From assembly GCF_036345915.1 (NCBI RefSeq), contig NZ_CP107785.1, forward strand, positions 2,666,001 to 2,730,000: a DNA stretch of 64,000 bases, written 5' to 3'. The position numbers and the translations under genes were made by a program. The stretch is from Nocardia sp. NBC_00565. GTDB lineage: Bacteria; Actinomycetota; Actinomycetes; Mycobacteriales; Mycobacteriaceae. The number at the start of each line of letters is the position of its first letter. Within the stretch, counting starts at the first letter, position 1. Of this stretch, positions 45,271-54,524 are shown in pieces. The notes under the pieces were generated by a model that saw nothing but the letters and a program-made list of their open reading frames with translations, was not told where the DNA came from and did no database searches.

Positions 45271-45579
45271 TTATTCTCCGAGGTGGACAATCGGGCCGAA
45301 CTGGTGTTCATAGTTGCTCATGCTGTCGTTCAAGATCTGCATCAGCCGGAAGATCATCGCCGGCGGGAACTTCACCCTCGACACCACCTGAGCCGGTTGA
45401 CGCACCACTGGCCGACCGGCGTCATCGACACCCTGATCGGTCGGCAGGTACACCAGAAGATCGAGAGTGAAGTCGGTGCGGTTGTACCAGCAGGTGAACC
45501 CGTTGGCGTAGACCCCGGCGCTCATCGCCTCCGGCACGATCACCTCGACGTCGGTCGGGGGAACAGTCGGTTCGCTCAT
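45271..45579 (-). CDS. DUF3467-like small protein
   Basis: 102 residues. The pattern YANGFTCWYNRTDFTLDLLVYLP ... VSRVKFPPAMIFRLMQILNDSMSNYEHQFGPI matches the short DUF3467 layout (N-x-x-D-F, then PP and a C-terminal helix with NxxxYExxFG). Function unknown. It is 92 bp downstream of the coiled-coil gene on the same strand and probably co-transcribed. Confidence 0.65.
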   Translation of the reverse strand: MSEPTVPPTDVEVIVPEAMSAGVYANGFTCWYNRTDFTLDLLVYLPTDQGVDDAGRPVVRQPAQVVSRVKFPPAMIFRLMQILNDSMSNYEHQFGPIVHLGE

Positions 45580-45671
45580 CCGCGACCACCTTTCACCGGT
45601 CGACGAAAGGGGACACCACCCATGCGGTGGCCCCTTTCGTCGACACATCATTCATTGCGGGCAGATGGTGG

Positions 45672-46184
45672 CTAGCGTGACTGCATCTGGCGTGCCTGCT
45701 GGCGAAGCTGATGCAGCTGCAGTTCCCACTGCCCGGACCGCTCCTGGGAACGGGAGGCCTGATCCTCGGACTGCTGGGCCAACTGGCTGGCCTGCTCGGC
45801 CTGATCCTGCGCTGATTGCGCCCGCTGGTTGGACTGGTTGGCCTCGCCTTGGGCCTGCTGGGCTTGGCTCTGTGCCCGGTCGGCCTCGCCCTGTGCCTGC
45901 TGGGCCTGGTTCTGCGCCTGCTGGGCCTGTTGGCGGGCCTGCTGGGCCTGCTGATTGGCCTGGTTGGCCTCGTGCTGGGCGATCTGCGCCTGGTGTTGGA
46001 CCTGACGGGTCTGGTTCTGCGCCTGCCGGGCAAGGTTTTGCGCCTGCTGGGCGTACTGACGAGCACTTTGGGCTTCCTGCCGCGCCTCATCGATCTGAAG
46101 CCGCAGCGTCATCTCCATGTCCCGAATGTTCTGGATATCCAGGACGTCACCGTGCTTGGCGTCAGTGCTTGTTTCCTGTGCCAT
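45672..46184 (-). CDS. alanine-zipper coiled-coil protein
   Basis: 170 residues, GGAGG before ATG 46184. From about residue 31 to 150 there are 17 near-perfect heptads of form A-x-Q-A-x-x-x, with Ala at position a almost throughout and Ala, Ser or Val at d, and Gln/Glu/Arg elsewhere. This is an Alacoil-type rod, similar in core to the Lpp alanine zipper, with no signal peptide or membrane helix. It contains no cysteine. DNA-level repeats (CTGGGCCTG-like) follow the heptads. Leads a small operon with the DUF3467-like gene. Function unknown; a scaffold or spacer is likely. Confidence 0.7.
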   Translation of the reverse strand: MAQETSTDAKHGDVLDIQNIRDMEMTLRLQIDEARQEAQSARQYAQQAQNLARQAQNQTRQVQHQAQIAQHEANQANQQAQQARQQAQQAQNQAQQAQGEADRAQSQAQQAQGEANQSNQRAQSAQDQAEQASQLAQQSEDQASRSQERSGQWELQLHQLRQQARQMQSR

Positions 46185-46661
46185 GTGAGCTTCCCTCCAA
46201 AAGTTGGTTGAGTGGACAGACTCGATGGAACGGACCCATTCTGACCGAAGCACCAACACTCTGGAGCAACTTCGCCGCAATCATCCAGAAATGGAGGCGA
46301 AACACACCGTATTGATCCGGCCTACTACGTTCGTTGCTACTTTCCTTGGTTCCCGGCCGTTGGGGCAGCTGTACTTTCTCTCGGAAGAGTCGCGGGGAAC
46401 TCTGCGCAGAGGTGTCGAGCGACCTACGGGCAATCGTCAGTGGGCGGTGCCGCTGGTGAGAATGCATGTCGTGCATGATTGCGCCACGCGCATGCCCGGG
46501 GGTCTGCCCTCGGTGGCAATTTCGAGGCAGGCGATGCCCCGTCAAGTGGTGGATCTCGCGCCGATGACGGGTGCACTAGACGTAACTTCAGATAACACGT
46601 AATCTCATGGGGACGCTCTGACAAGGGTGCCCGGGTGAGACCAGACGAAACGGATACCTCA
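46185..46661. promoter_or_regulatory. 477-bp divergent regulatory gap
   Basis: No supported gene. It must hold the promoters of the coiled-coil operon (leftward) and of the monooxygenase (rightward). The AT-richer part at about 46580-46610 (TAACTTCAGATAACACGTAATCT) is the best promoter candidate for the monooxygenase. An imperfect palindrome ATGCATGTCGTGCAT lies near 46464. Confidence 0.35.
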
Positions 46662-48170
46662 ATGACGCGGCATGTCGACGTACTGATCATCGGCGCGGGC
46701 CTATCCGGCATCGGGATGGCGTGCCATCTCACCCGCGAGCGGACCGGGCGCAGCTACGCGATCCTGGAACGCCGCAGCGCCATCGGCGGCACCTGGGATT
46801 TGTTCCGGTACCCGGGCATCCGCTCCGACTCCGACATGCTCACCTTCGGATTCGGCTTCCGTCCCTGGATCGGCACCAAGGTGCTCGCCGACGGGCCGCA
46901 TATCCGCCAGTACATCGAGGACACCGCCGCGGAGTACGACGTCACCCGGCACATCCATTTCGGGCGCAAGATGACCAAGGCGAGTTGGTCCAGCACGGGG
47001 AGTCGGTGGACCGTCGAGGCGCTCGACGAGCAGACCGGCAAGACCGAGATCTTCACTAGCAACTTCCTCGTCGGCTGCACCGGCTACTACGACTATGACA
47101 ACGGCTACCGCCCGGAGTTCCCCGGCGAGGCCGATTTCGGTGGTCGGATCGTGCACCCGCAGCACTGGCCCGAGGACCTGGACTATCGCGGCAAGCGCGT
47201 GGTCGTGATCGGCAGCGGCGCGACCGCGATCACCCTGGTTCCGGCGATGGCCGAGGACACCGCGCACATCACCATGCTGCAGCGCTCACCCACCTACATC
47301 ACCGCATTGCCCGCGGACGACCCGGTCGCGGTCGGCATGAAGCTCGCGCGGGTGCCGGAGAAGATCGCCTACCGAACTGGCCGGGCGCGCAATATCGCCT
47401 TGCAGCGGGCCAGTTTCCAGCTCTCACGCACCAATCCCGAGCTGGCCAAGAAGCTGTTCCTCGGCGCGGTGCGAATGCAGGTCGGCAACCAGATCGACAT
47501 GCGACACTTCACGCCGTCCTACAACCCGTGGGATCAGCGACTGTGCGTGGTGCCCAACGGTGATCTGTTCAAGGTGCTGCGCAGCGGCAAGGCCTCGATC
47601 GTCACCGACCGCATCGACACCTTCACCGAAACCGGTATTCGACTCGCCTCCGGCGAGGAACTGGCCGCCGACATCGTGATCAGCGCAACCGGACTCACCG
47701 TGCAGATCCTCGGCGGCGCGGCGCTCGAGGTGGACGGCGAGCCGGTGGTGACCCGCGAGCGTGTCGTCTACAAGGGCACCCTGCTCGACGGCATCCCCAA
47801 CGCAATGCTGGTCCTCGGGTACAGCAATGCCTCCTGGACCCTGAAGGCCGACCTGGCCGCCGAATATTTCTGCCGAGTCCTCAACCACATGAAGGCGAAC
47901 GGCTACACGACGGTGGTCGCGGTCGCCGAGGACGGGGACCGCTCCGACCAGTCGGTGATGGGCGGCGCCCTGACGTCCGGTTACATCCAGCGTGGCGACG
48001 GGGTCACACCGCGCCAGGGTACTCGCGGACCGTGGCGGGTCATCAACAACTACTTCCGTGACCGTGCGTTATTGCGCAAGGCCCCACTGGAGGACGGGGT
48101 GCTGACCTTCGACGGCGCGGTGAGCACCGCCCAGCCCGGCCGCAAGCTGACGGGTCAGCGCGCAAGCTGA
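46662..48170 (+). CDS. flavin-containing Baeyer-Villiger-type monooxygenase (EthA-like)
   Basis: About 502 residues. FAD site VDVLIIGAGLSGIGMACHL, the BVMO fingerprint FGGRIVHPQHWP (FxGxxxHxxxWP), NADPH site VVVIGSGATAITLVPAMA, and DIVISATGLT. Length and the RYPGIRSDSDM block place it with EthA, which oxidises ketones and activates thioamide prodrugs in mycobacteria. GTG 46635 is an alternative start; ATG 46662 fits the family better. No EthR-like regulator is adjacent; the nearest TetR is 260 bp past its end. Confidence 0.9.
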   Translation: MTRHVDVLIIGAGLSGIGMACHLTRERTGRSYAILERRSAIGGTWDLFRYPGIRSDSDMLTFGFGFRPWIGTKVLADGPHIRQYIEDTAAEYDVTRHIHFGRKMTKASWSSTGSRWTVEALDEQTGKTEIFTSNFLVGCTGYYDYDNGYRPEFPGEADFGGRIVHPQHWPEDLDYRGKRVVVIGSGATAITLVPAMAEDTAHITMLQRSPTYITALPADDPVAVGMKLARVPEKIAYRTGRARNIALQRASFQLSRTNPELAKKLFLGAVRMQVGNQIDMRHFTPSYNPWDQRLCVVPNGDLFKVLRSGKASIVTDRIDTFTETGIRLASGEELAADIVISATGLTVQILGGAALEVDGEPVVTRERVVYKGTLLDGIPNAMLVLGYSNASWTLKADLAAEYFCRVLNHMKANGYTTVVAVAEDGDRSDQSVMGGALTSGYIQRGDGVTPRQGTRGPWRVINNYFRDRALLRKAPLEDGVLTFDGAVSTAQPGRKLTGQRAS

Positions 48171-48253
48171 TTGCGCGCGCGGCTGTTGTTGCACCAGGTA
48201 GCGCCCTGAAAACCCTTGCGACCGTTGGCCTCGGCGTCGGTATGCTCCTGATG

Positions 48254-48273
48254 CCGGACGGAGTGTCGTCCGG
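48254..48273 (+). terminator. weak hairpin in the gap after the monooxygenase
   Basis: CCGGAC (48254-48259) / GTCCGG (48268-48273), 8-nt loop, 84 bp after the monooxygenase stop in an otherwise empty 258-bp convergent gap (48171-48428). No T-run. Confidence 0.3.
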
Positions 48274-48428
48274 TTGACCGGGGCGATGCCGCGTATGTCG
48301 GCGATATACACAGCGGGGAGCTGGATCAACCGTCCCGATGAGTACGTGACCGTCAGCCCAGTGCGGTGGATGTGGTCGGCGACCGCACGGCGGTGATGGT
48401 GCCGTCGGGAGTCGAACTGGGCTGCTGG

Positions 48429-49040
48429 TCAGGTGGGGGAGAGCAAAGTTTCGGCGACCGTGCGCATGTGCGCCAAGTAGGTGGTGCGGGCGCGAGGGGT
48501 GGCCTCGGCGCGGGTGAGGGTGCCGCGAGTGAGGGCGTAGCCGATGGTTTCGGCGACGATGCGCGGCGGCACGGTGGGGGAGATGCGGCCTGCGGCATGT
48601 AGGCGTTCGAGGTAGCGGGTGAAGCGGCGGATGGGGCGTTCCGCGATTTCGGTGGCCAGGGCGGCGACTCGCTCGTCTACCGCGCCGCGTTCGTCGATGA
48701 GGCGCAGCATGGGTCCGGCGGCGAGGACCGCGGCGGCGAACGCATCGATGGTGGCGGCCAGCATCTTTCGCGGGTCGTCGGTATCGATATCGGGTTCCTG
48801 GGCGGCGAGGAAGTTGTCGCGGACCTGGGCGGCGAGGGCCAGGAAGATTTCGTCCTTCGAGGCGAAGTAGACGTACATGGTCGCGCGGGAGACGCCTGCG
48901 GCAGCGGTGATATCGGCGACGGTGGTCTTGTCGTAACCGCGGTCGGCGAAGACGCGGGCGGCTGCGGTGAGCAGGGCCTGGTGGCGGTCGGTGTGCGATC
49001 TTTCCCGCGCCGCACGGACCGACCAGCCTGCCTGTGTCAT
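48429..49040 (-). CDS. TetR-family regulator, divergent from the acyl-CoA carboxylase
   Basis: 203 residues. Helix-turn-helix HQALLTAAARVFADRGYDKTTVADITAAAGVSRATMYVYFASKDEIFLAL (about residues 20-68). The ATMYVYFASKDE form is that of mycobacterial lipid-metabolism TetRs. ATG 49040 is 12 bp from a 26-bp perfect palindrome. It most likely represses itself and the single-chain carboxylase. Confidence 0.9.
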   Translation of the reverse strand: MTQAGWSVRAARERSHTDRHQALLTAAARVFADRGYDKTTVADITAAAGVSRATMYVYFASKDEIFLALAAQVRDNFLAAQEPDIDTDDPRKMLAATIDAFAAAVLAAGPMLRLIDERGAVDERVAALATEIAERPIRRFTRYLERLHAAGRISPTVPPRIVAETIGYALTRGTLTRAEATPRARTTYLAHMRTVAETLLSPT

Positions 49041-49051
49041 GCGCCCATCGT

Positions 49052-49077
49052 CGTTGACATTGACGTCAATGTCAACG
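49052..49077. promoter_or_regulatory. 26-bp perfect palindrome, TetR operator
   Basis: Half-site CGTTGACATTGAC (49052-49064) followed by its exact reverse complement (49065-49077). It lies between the TetR start (49040) and the carboxylase start (49090), leaving 11-12 bp on either side, so binding should block both promoters or start regions. Perfect symmetry over 26 bp is far beyond chance. Confidence 0.85.
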
Positions 49078-49089
49078 CAGACTGTGGGC

Positions 49090-52000
49090 ATGCATGTGGT
49101 GGTGGCGAACAGGGGCGAAGTGGCGGTCCGGGTGATCCGGACGGCCCGCGAGCGGGACTACTCCACCCTCGCGCTGCATACCGATGACGAGGCAACCGCC
49201 CTGCCCGTTCGACTGGCCGATGAAGCGGTCCAACTGCCGGGCGTCGGTGCCGCCGCATACCTCGATATCGCCGCCGTGGTCGCCGCGGCCAAGAAAGCCG
49301 GTGCCGGTGCGTTGGTGCACCCCGGCTATGGATTCCTCAGTGAGAGTGCGGATTTCGCGGCGGCGTGTGCTGCGGCGGGTCTCGTTTTCGTCGGTCCGTC
49401 GCCGGAGGTGCTGCGCATCTTCGGCAACAAGCTGATGGCTCGTGATGCCGCGCTCCGGGCGGGTGTCGCGGTCCTGCCCGCGACATCGGTCGGCGCGGAT
49501 TCGGCCGAGATCTCCGCATTCCTCGAAGATCACCCCACCGGTGTGATGGTGAAGGCCGCAGCCGGTGGCGGCGGGCGTGGCATGCGGGTGGTGCGTACCG
49601 CGGACGCGCTCGCCGAGGCACTCGACCGCTGCCGAGCCGAAGCCCGAGCCGGTTTCGGCGACGACACCGTATACGCCGAGGCGCTGGCCGCCGCTGCCCG
49701 GCACATCGAAGTCCAGGTGATCGCGGATGGCACGCATGCCATCGCCCTCGGCGACCGCGACTGCAGCGTCCAACGCCGCCACCAGAAACTGATCGAAATC
49801 GCCCCCGCCCCGAATCTCGCTGCCGTACTTCGGGAACGACTGCACCGCGATGCCGTACGAATCGCCGAATCGGTGTCCTGTCGCGGCGTGATCACCGTGG
49901 AATTCCTCGTCACCGGCGAGGACGCGTGGTTCCTCGAAGTCAACCCACGCCTCCAGGTCGAACACACGGTGACCGAAGTGGTGACAGGTGTGGATCTCGT
50001 GGCGGTCCAACTCGACTTGGCTCGCGGCGCTGAGCTGAATGAGCTCGCCCTCGGCGCAGAGTTCCGCAACCCTGGGGCGAGCGTCTTCGGTGGTGGGATG
50101 CGGGGTTTCGCGGTGCAGGCTCGGGTGAATGCCGAGATGGTGACGGCGGGTGGGGAGGTGCTGCCCAGTACGGGTGCGTTGACGGAGTTCGCCGCGCCGA
50201 CCGGGGTGGGGGTTCGGGTCGATACCGCCGCGCACTCGGGGATGCGGCAGGGGGCGCGGTTCGATTCGTTGCTGGCGAAGGTGGTGGCGCATGGGCCGAC
50301 GTATTCGGCTGCGCTGCGACGTTGTTCGGATGCCCTCGCGGAGACGGTGATCACCGGCGTCGATACCAATACGAGTCTGCTGCGTGCGGTGCTGGATCAG
50401 CTCGCCGATGGAGCCACCGTGTCCACCTCGTGGTTCGAGGAGCATATCGACGAACTCCGCACTCGGGCAGAGGATTTCGGGCCTGTCGTGGTTCATGCCG
50501 AGAACCCGGACGAGTCGGCGGTGCTGGATCACGCCGTCGATGCGGTGGCAGCGGATTCCGGGCGAACTGTGGCCGACACATCGGTGCAGGCCGTGCTACG
50601 CGATGGCGAGGAGGGGATGCGGTCGCCGATGGGTGCGACGGTGGTGAGCCTGGCGCGGGCGGGCAGCGTTGTTCCGGCGGGTGCGGAAGTCGTTGTGCTC
50701 GAAGCGATGAAGATGCAGCATGTGCTGCGCGCCGAGCTGCCGCTGCGGGTAATGCGGCATTGTGTGGAACCGGGCGCGGCGGTGGATCCGCATGCGTTGC
50801 TATTGACTTGGGTCGAGGCCGACCATGCTGGTCCGGCAGCCGATATCGAGGCGGTTGATCTGGATGCTGTGCGCGCTGATCTGGCCGAGGTGCGCGAGCG
50901 GCACCGAATCGGACTCGACGAGGGCAGACCGGCGGCCGTCGCGAAAAGGCATCGGCTGGGCCGCCGTACGGCGCGCGAGAACATCGCCGATCTTGTCGAT
51001 GACGACAGTTTTCTGGAGTACGGCGCACTCGCTGTCGCAGCACAGCGACAGCGCCGCAGTCCCGAGGACCTGATCGCCAACACGCCCGCGGACGGGCTGA
51101 TCGGCGGCGTCGCCACCATCAATGCCGACGAGTTCGGTGCGCAAGCCGCTCGGGCACTGGTGATGTCGTACGACTACACCGTGCTCGCGGGCACCCAGGG
51201 CATGCGCAACCACGCCAAGACCGATCGAATGCTGGAACTGGCACATGAGCAGCGGCTGCCGGTGGTGTTCTTCGCCGAGGGCGGCGGCGGGCGGCCGGGA
51301 GATACCGACTACCCGGGCATCTCCGGTCTCGATGTGACGACCTTTCGGGCGATGGGCGCGCTGTCCGGACGAGTTCCGTTGGTAGGCATCGTGTCCGGAC
51401 GTTGCTTCGCGGGCAACGCCGCCCTGCTCGGCATATGCGATGTCGTCATCGCGACCCCCGACGCCAATATCGGCATGGGTGGACCCGCGATGATCGAGGG
51501 TGGTGGGCTCGGGGTGTACGCACCCGAAGACATCGGTCCCATCGACGTCCAACGTCGTAACGGTGTCGTGCATATCGTCGCTGCCGATGAGGCCGAGGCG
51601 GTCGCCGCGGCCCGCCGCTACCTGTCGTATTTTCAAGGGCCGCTCCAGAATTGGACCGCGCCCGACCCGCGCCGGACCCGGCATGTGGTGCCGGAGAACC
51701 GCCTGCGTGCCTTCGATATCCGTGCGGCCATCGAATCGGTCGCCGATATCGACTCGGTTCTCGAACTGCGCCGCGACTGGGGCGTCGGCGTCGTCACCGC
51801 ACTCATCCGCGTCGAAGGCCGCCCCTACGGCGTCATCGCCAACGACTGCCACCATCTCGGCGGTGCGATCGACGCTCCCGCCGCCGATAAGCTCAGCGCC
51901 TTCCTGCGACTCTGCGATGCGCACCGCCTGCCGATCGTATCGCTGTGCGACACACCGGGTTTCATGGTCGGTCCGGAAGCGGAGAAGGACGCCACCGTCA

Positions 52001-52365
52001 CCAAGTTCAGCAAACTGTTCATCGACTCCGCCGCCCTCACCGTCCCGTTCGGCACCGTCATCCTCCGCAAGGGCTACGGCCTCGGCGCACAAGCCATGGC
52101 CGCGGGCTCGTTCCGCGCCCCGCGTTTCGTCATCGCCTGGCCCACCGGCGAAATCGGCGGCATGGGCCTGGAGGGCGCGGTCCGCCTCGGCTTCGCCAAG
52201 GAACTCGCCGCCATCGAAGATCCGGACAAGCGCCAGGAAGCCTTCGACAACCTGGTCCGACTCGCCTACGCCAACGGCAAGGCCCTGACCGCCGCCACCG
52301 TCCTGGAACTGGACGACGTCATCGACCCCGCCGACACCCGACGCTGGATCCGCACCCTGCGCTGA
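49090..52365 (+). CDS. single-chain multidomain acyl-CoA carboxylase (LCC type)
   Basis: 1091 residues fusing all functions of an acyl-CoA carboxylase. Biotin carboxylase about 1-450 (VVVANRGEVAVRVIR, AAAGGGGRGMRVV, FLEVNPRLQVEHTVTE), a biotin carrier domain at about 500-575 with AMKM (biotinyl-Lys about 540), and a carboxyltransferase about 600-1091 (RTARENIADLVDDDSFLEYG, GYGLGAQAMAAGS, GEIGGMGLEGAV). This is the layout of the mycobacterial long-chain acyl-CoA carboxylase, which acts on acetyl- to long-chain acyl-CoA. ATG 49090 leaves only 12 bp to the palindrome, so its mRNA is likely leaderless or nearly so. Confidence 0.92.
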   Translation: MHVVVANRGEVAVRVIRTARERDYSTLALHTDDEATALPVRLADEAVQLPGVGAAAYLDIAAVVAAAKKAGAGALVHPGYGFLSESADFAAACAAAGLVFVGPSPEVLRIFGNKLMARDAALRAGVAVLPATSVGADSAEISAFLEDHPTGVMVKAAAGGGGRGMRVVRTADALAEALDRCRAEARAGFGDDTVYAEALAAAARHIEVQVIADGTHAIALGDRDCSVQRRHQKLIEIAPAPNLAAVLRERLHRDAVRIAESVSCRGVITVEFLVTGEDAWFLEVNPRLQVEHTVTEVVTGVDLVAVQLDLARGAELNELALGAEFRNPGASVFGGGMRGFAVQARVNAEMVTAGGEVLPSTGALTEFAAPTGVGVRVDTAAHSGMRQGARFDSLLAKVVAHGPTYSAALRRCSDALAETVITGVDTNTSLLRAVLDQLADGATVSTSWFEEHIDELRTRAEDFGPVVVHAENPDESAVLDHAVDAVAADSGRTVADTSVQAVLRDGEEGMRSPMGATVVSLARAGSVVPAGAEVVVLEAMKMQHVLRAELPLRVMRHCVEPGAAVDPHALLLTWVEADHAGPAADIEAVDLDAVRADLAEVRERHRIGLDEGRPAAVAKRHRLGRRTARENIADLVDDDSFLEYGALAVAAQRQRRSPEDLIANTPADGLIGGVATINADEFGAQAARALVMSYDYTVLAGTQGMRNHAKTDRMLELAHEQRLPVVFFAEGGGGRPGDTDYPGISGLDVTTFRAMGALSGRVPLVGIVSGRCFAGNAALLGICDVVIATPDANIGMGGPAMIEGGGLGVYAPEDIGPIDVQRRNGVVHIVAADEAEAVAAARRYLSYFQGPLQNWTAPDPRRTRHVVPENRLRAFDIRAAIESVADIDSVLELRRDWGVGVVTALIRVEGRPYGVIANDCHHLGGAIDAPAADKLSAFLRLCDAHRLPIVSLCDTPGFMVGPEAEKDATVTKFSKLFIDSAALTVPFGTVILRKGYGLGAQAMAAGSFRAPRFVIAWPTGEIGGMGLEGAVRLGFAKELAAIEDPDKRQEAFDNLVRLAYANGKALTAATVLELDDVIDPADTRRWIRTLR

Positions 52366-52369
52366 TCCG

Positions 52370-52714
52370 CTATTCGACCGCTTCCACGACGTGGACGGCG
52401 CGGGCCAGCGTGGCGGTGGCGTATCGCCGCCAGAGCGGCGCGGCGGCCAGCCGGATGAGCCAGCCGCGACCGGAGCGCGGATAGAACGAATAGGTCCAGC
52501 GGATGAGGGAATTCGGGCCGTCGGGCGTCATGGTCCATTCGCCGCGCACCTTGGCGATGAGCAAGCGCAGTGGTCCGGTGAAGTCGGTGATCTCGTAGGC
52601 GAAGCTGTGCGGGCGGGTGTATTCGATGAGGCGTTCGGTGGCCGTACTGCCGTCGGAGAGTTCGGGTTTGCGAGTGGCCCCCGGTGTGTTCCATGGACCG
52701 GATTGGTCGCGCAC
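52370..52714 (-). pseudogene. SRPBCC (polyketide cyclase-like) protein, N-terminus missing
   Basis: 114 codons from GTG 52714. The start falls within a block that is internal in the family: VRDQSGPWNTPGATR normally follows about 40-45 residues with the VEVSRTIPAPxxxVF opening. The rest (SFAYEITDFTGPLRLL, GEWTMTPDGPNSLIRWTYSFYPRSG) is normal. The missing 5' end would lie where the serine-hydrolase 3' end now is, so a deletion joined the two. Confidence 0.6.
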
Positions 52715-52733
52715 ACCGCGAACCCGCGCAGGC

Positions 52734-53900
52734 CTACCCGAGTGACTTGCTCACGGCGTCCACGAGGTTGCGGGCGCGCAGGTCCGGTGCGCTCTCGATG
52801 ATGTAGTTGGGGACGTAGGCGAAGGCGATGCCGGTATCCGGATCGGCGAAGGCGAGCGAGCCGCCGCGCCCGGGGTGACCGAAGGAGTTGGGGCCGCCGA
52901 AGGCGAAACTCTCGGTGGGGAGCATATATCCGGTGGCGTAGCGGTCGGGGATCATCATGACGCGGTCGATGCCGCCGGCTTGTTCGCGTGTTGCCGCGGC
53001 AAGGGTTTCAGGGGTCAGCAGGCGCGCGCCGTCGACCTCGCCGATCGTCGACGCGTACAGTCGGGCCAGGCCGCGGGCGGTGCCGATGCCATTGCTGGAG
53101 GGGATCTCGGCGGCTTGGACGGTGGGGTCGTTGAAGTCGATGTCGGCCGGGTCGGTGACCTGGAAGGCACGGTTCACCAGTGCCTGCGGATCGCGCATCG
53201 CGATCACCATCGGTCGCAGCTCCTCCGGGATCATCTCCTCGGGCACCGACGACACGTCCACCGTCGGCGCGAAGACCAATCGGCTGACCCGATGCCGCTC
53301 GGCCGCGGGCACACCGATGAAGAAGTCGATGCCGAACGGCCCGGCGATATCCTCGGCCAGAATCCGCCCGACCGTACGCCCCGTCGCCCGACGGATCACC
53401 TCACCCACGAGCCAGGCGAATGTCCGCCCGTGGTATCCGTGCGCGGTGCCGGGCGTCCAGTTCGGCGTCTGCGCGGCGAGTGCGTCCACCATCGGATCCC
53501 AGGCCAGCGCATCGGCCAGCGGCACCGGCGTATCGAGCGCCGCCAACCCCGCCTGATGACTCAACAGCCACCGCACCGGAATATCGCCCTTGTCCGCCGC
53601 CGCGAACTCCGGCCAGTACCGCGCGACCGGCGCATCCAACTCGAGCTCGCCACGCTGGGCCAGCAGATGCGCGACGGTCGAGGTGACCCCCTTGGTCGCC
53701 GAATACACCAACTGCAGCGTGTCACGCTCCCATTGCCGTTCCCCCTCCGGATCGGCCAGCCCGCCCCACAAATCGACCACCGGCTCCCCATCCCGGTACA
53801 CCGTCACTGCCGCCCCGACATCCCCACCCGCAGCGAAATTTTCCGCGAACGCCTCCCGCACCGCCTCGAACCCAGACGCGACAAATCCATCGATCACCAT
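52734..53900 (-). CDS. serine hydrolase of the class C beta-lactamase/esterase family
   Basis: About 388 residues. Nucleophile motif YSATKG (SxxK), YHGRTFAWLVGEVIRRATG (YxN-like tyrosine, here YHG), and C-terminal GHPGRGGSLAFADP (HxG in place of KTG). This matches EstB-like esterases rather than true beta-lactamases. ATG 53900; ATG 53912 is in frame. No signal peptide, so it acts in the cytoplasm. Confidence 0.85.
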   Translation of the reverse strand: MVIDGFVASGFEAVREAFAENFAAGGDVGAAVTVYRDGEPVVDLWGGLADPEGERQWERDTLQLVYSATKGVTSTVAHLLAQRGELELDAPVARYWPEFAAADKGDIPVRWLLSHQAGLAALDTPVPLADALAWDPMVDALAAQTPNWTPGTAHGYHGRTFAWLVGEVIRRATGRTVGRILAEDIAGPFGIDFFIGVPAAERHRVSRLVFAPTVDVSSVPEEMIPEELRPMVIAMRDPQALVNRAFQVTDPADIDFNDPTVQAAEIPSSNGIGTARGLARLYASTIGEVDGARLLTPETLAAATREQAGGIDRVMMIPDRYATGYMLPTESFAFGGPNSFGHPGRGGSLAFADPDTGIAFAYVPNYIIESAPDLRARNLVDAVSKSLG

Positions 53901-54101
53901 GTCTCCCAGCATGTCACGCACCGCGCCCCGCCCGCCGCCACTGCATTGCCACCGCCCGTCCGGTTCGGCGCGGTCGCGCTCCGCAGGGTCCAACTGCCGC
54001 GGTCGGCGGTTTTTTCGGCGGCGATGTCCGAGAATGGTCAGCGGCTGCGACGTATCTGACGAGCGGTGCCACGCGGGCGCCGACACAGCGGAGGAGTTGT
54101 C

Positions 54102-54515
54102 ATGAAATACATGATCCTGAGCTACGGCTCGCAGCAGGACTACGACGGCATGGTCGGCAAGGACACCGGCAAACCCGCATGGACCGCCGAGGATTACGCC
54201 GCGATGGGCGAATTCATGGGCAGTCTCAACAAGAAGTTGGAGGAGTCCGGCGAATTGGTGGAGACGCGCGGTCTGGCCGAACCGGTGCACACCCGGCGGA
54301 TCACCACCAAGAACGGCGCCACATTCGTCACCGACGGCCCCTATGCCGAAACGCAGGAGGTGCTCGCCGGGTACTGGATCGTCGAATGCGAAAGCTTCGA
54401 CCGCGCGACGGAGATCGCGTCCGAGCTCAGCAAGTGCCCGATTCCCGCGCACCTCGCTGAGAACGCCTACGCCGATATCCGCCCGATCCAAGACTGCGCA
54501 CCCGAATTCGGCTGA
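54102..54515 (+). CDS. YCII/DGPF-domain protein, partner of the ECF42 sigma factor
   Basis: 137 residues: MKYMILSYGSQQDYDG, then the DGPY motif in FVTDGPYAETQEVLAGYWIVE, and CPIPAHLAENAYADIRPI. DGPF/YCII proteins are the conserved neighbours and likely targets of ECF42-type sigma factors. Strong GGAGG 8 nt before ATG 54102. Confidence 0.88.
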   Translation: MKYMILSYGSQQDYDGMVGKDTGKPAWTAEDYAAMGEFMGSLNKKLEESGELVETRGLAEPVHTRRITTKNGATFVTDGPYAETQEVLAGYWIVECESFDRATEIASELSKCPIPAHLAENAYADIRPIQDCAPEFG

Positions 54516-54524
54516 GCCCCTTCG

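Noticed and set aside
45690..46080. Repeated CTGGGCCTG-like DNA considered as a CRISPR or satellite array
   Set aside because: The repeats are 21-bp steps in register with protein heptads and are degenerate; they come from coding an A-x-Q-A coiled coil, with no spacers.
46204..46602. 132-codon + strand frame in the divergent gap before the monooxygenase
   Set aside because: Codon use and composition are not actinobacterial-coding in character, and no start signal is present; treated as regulatory sequence.
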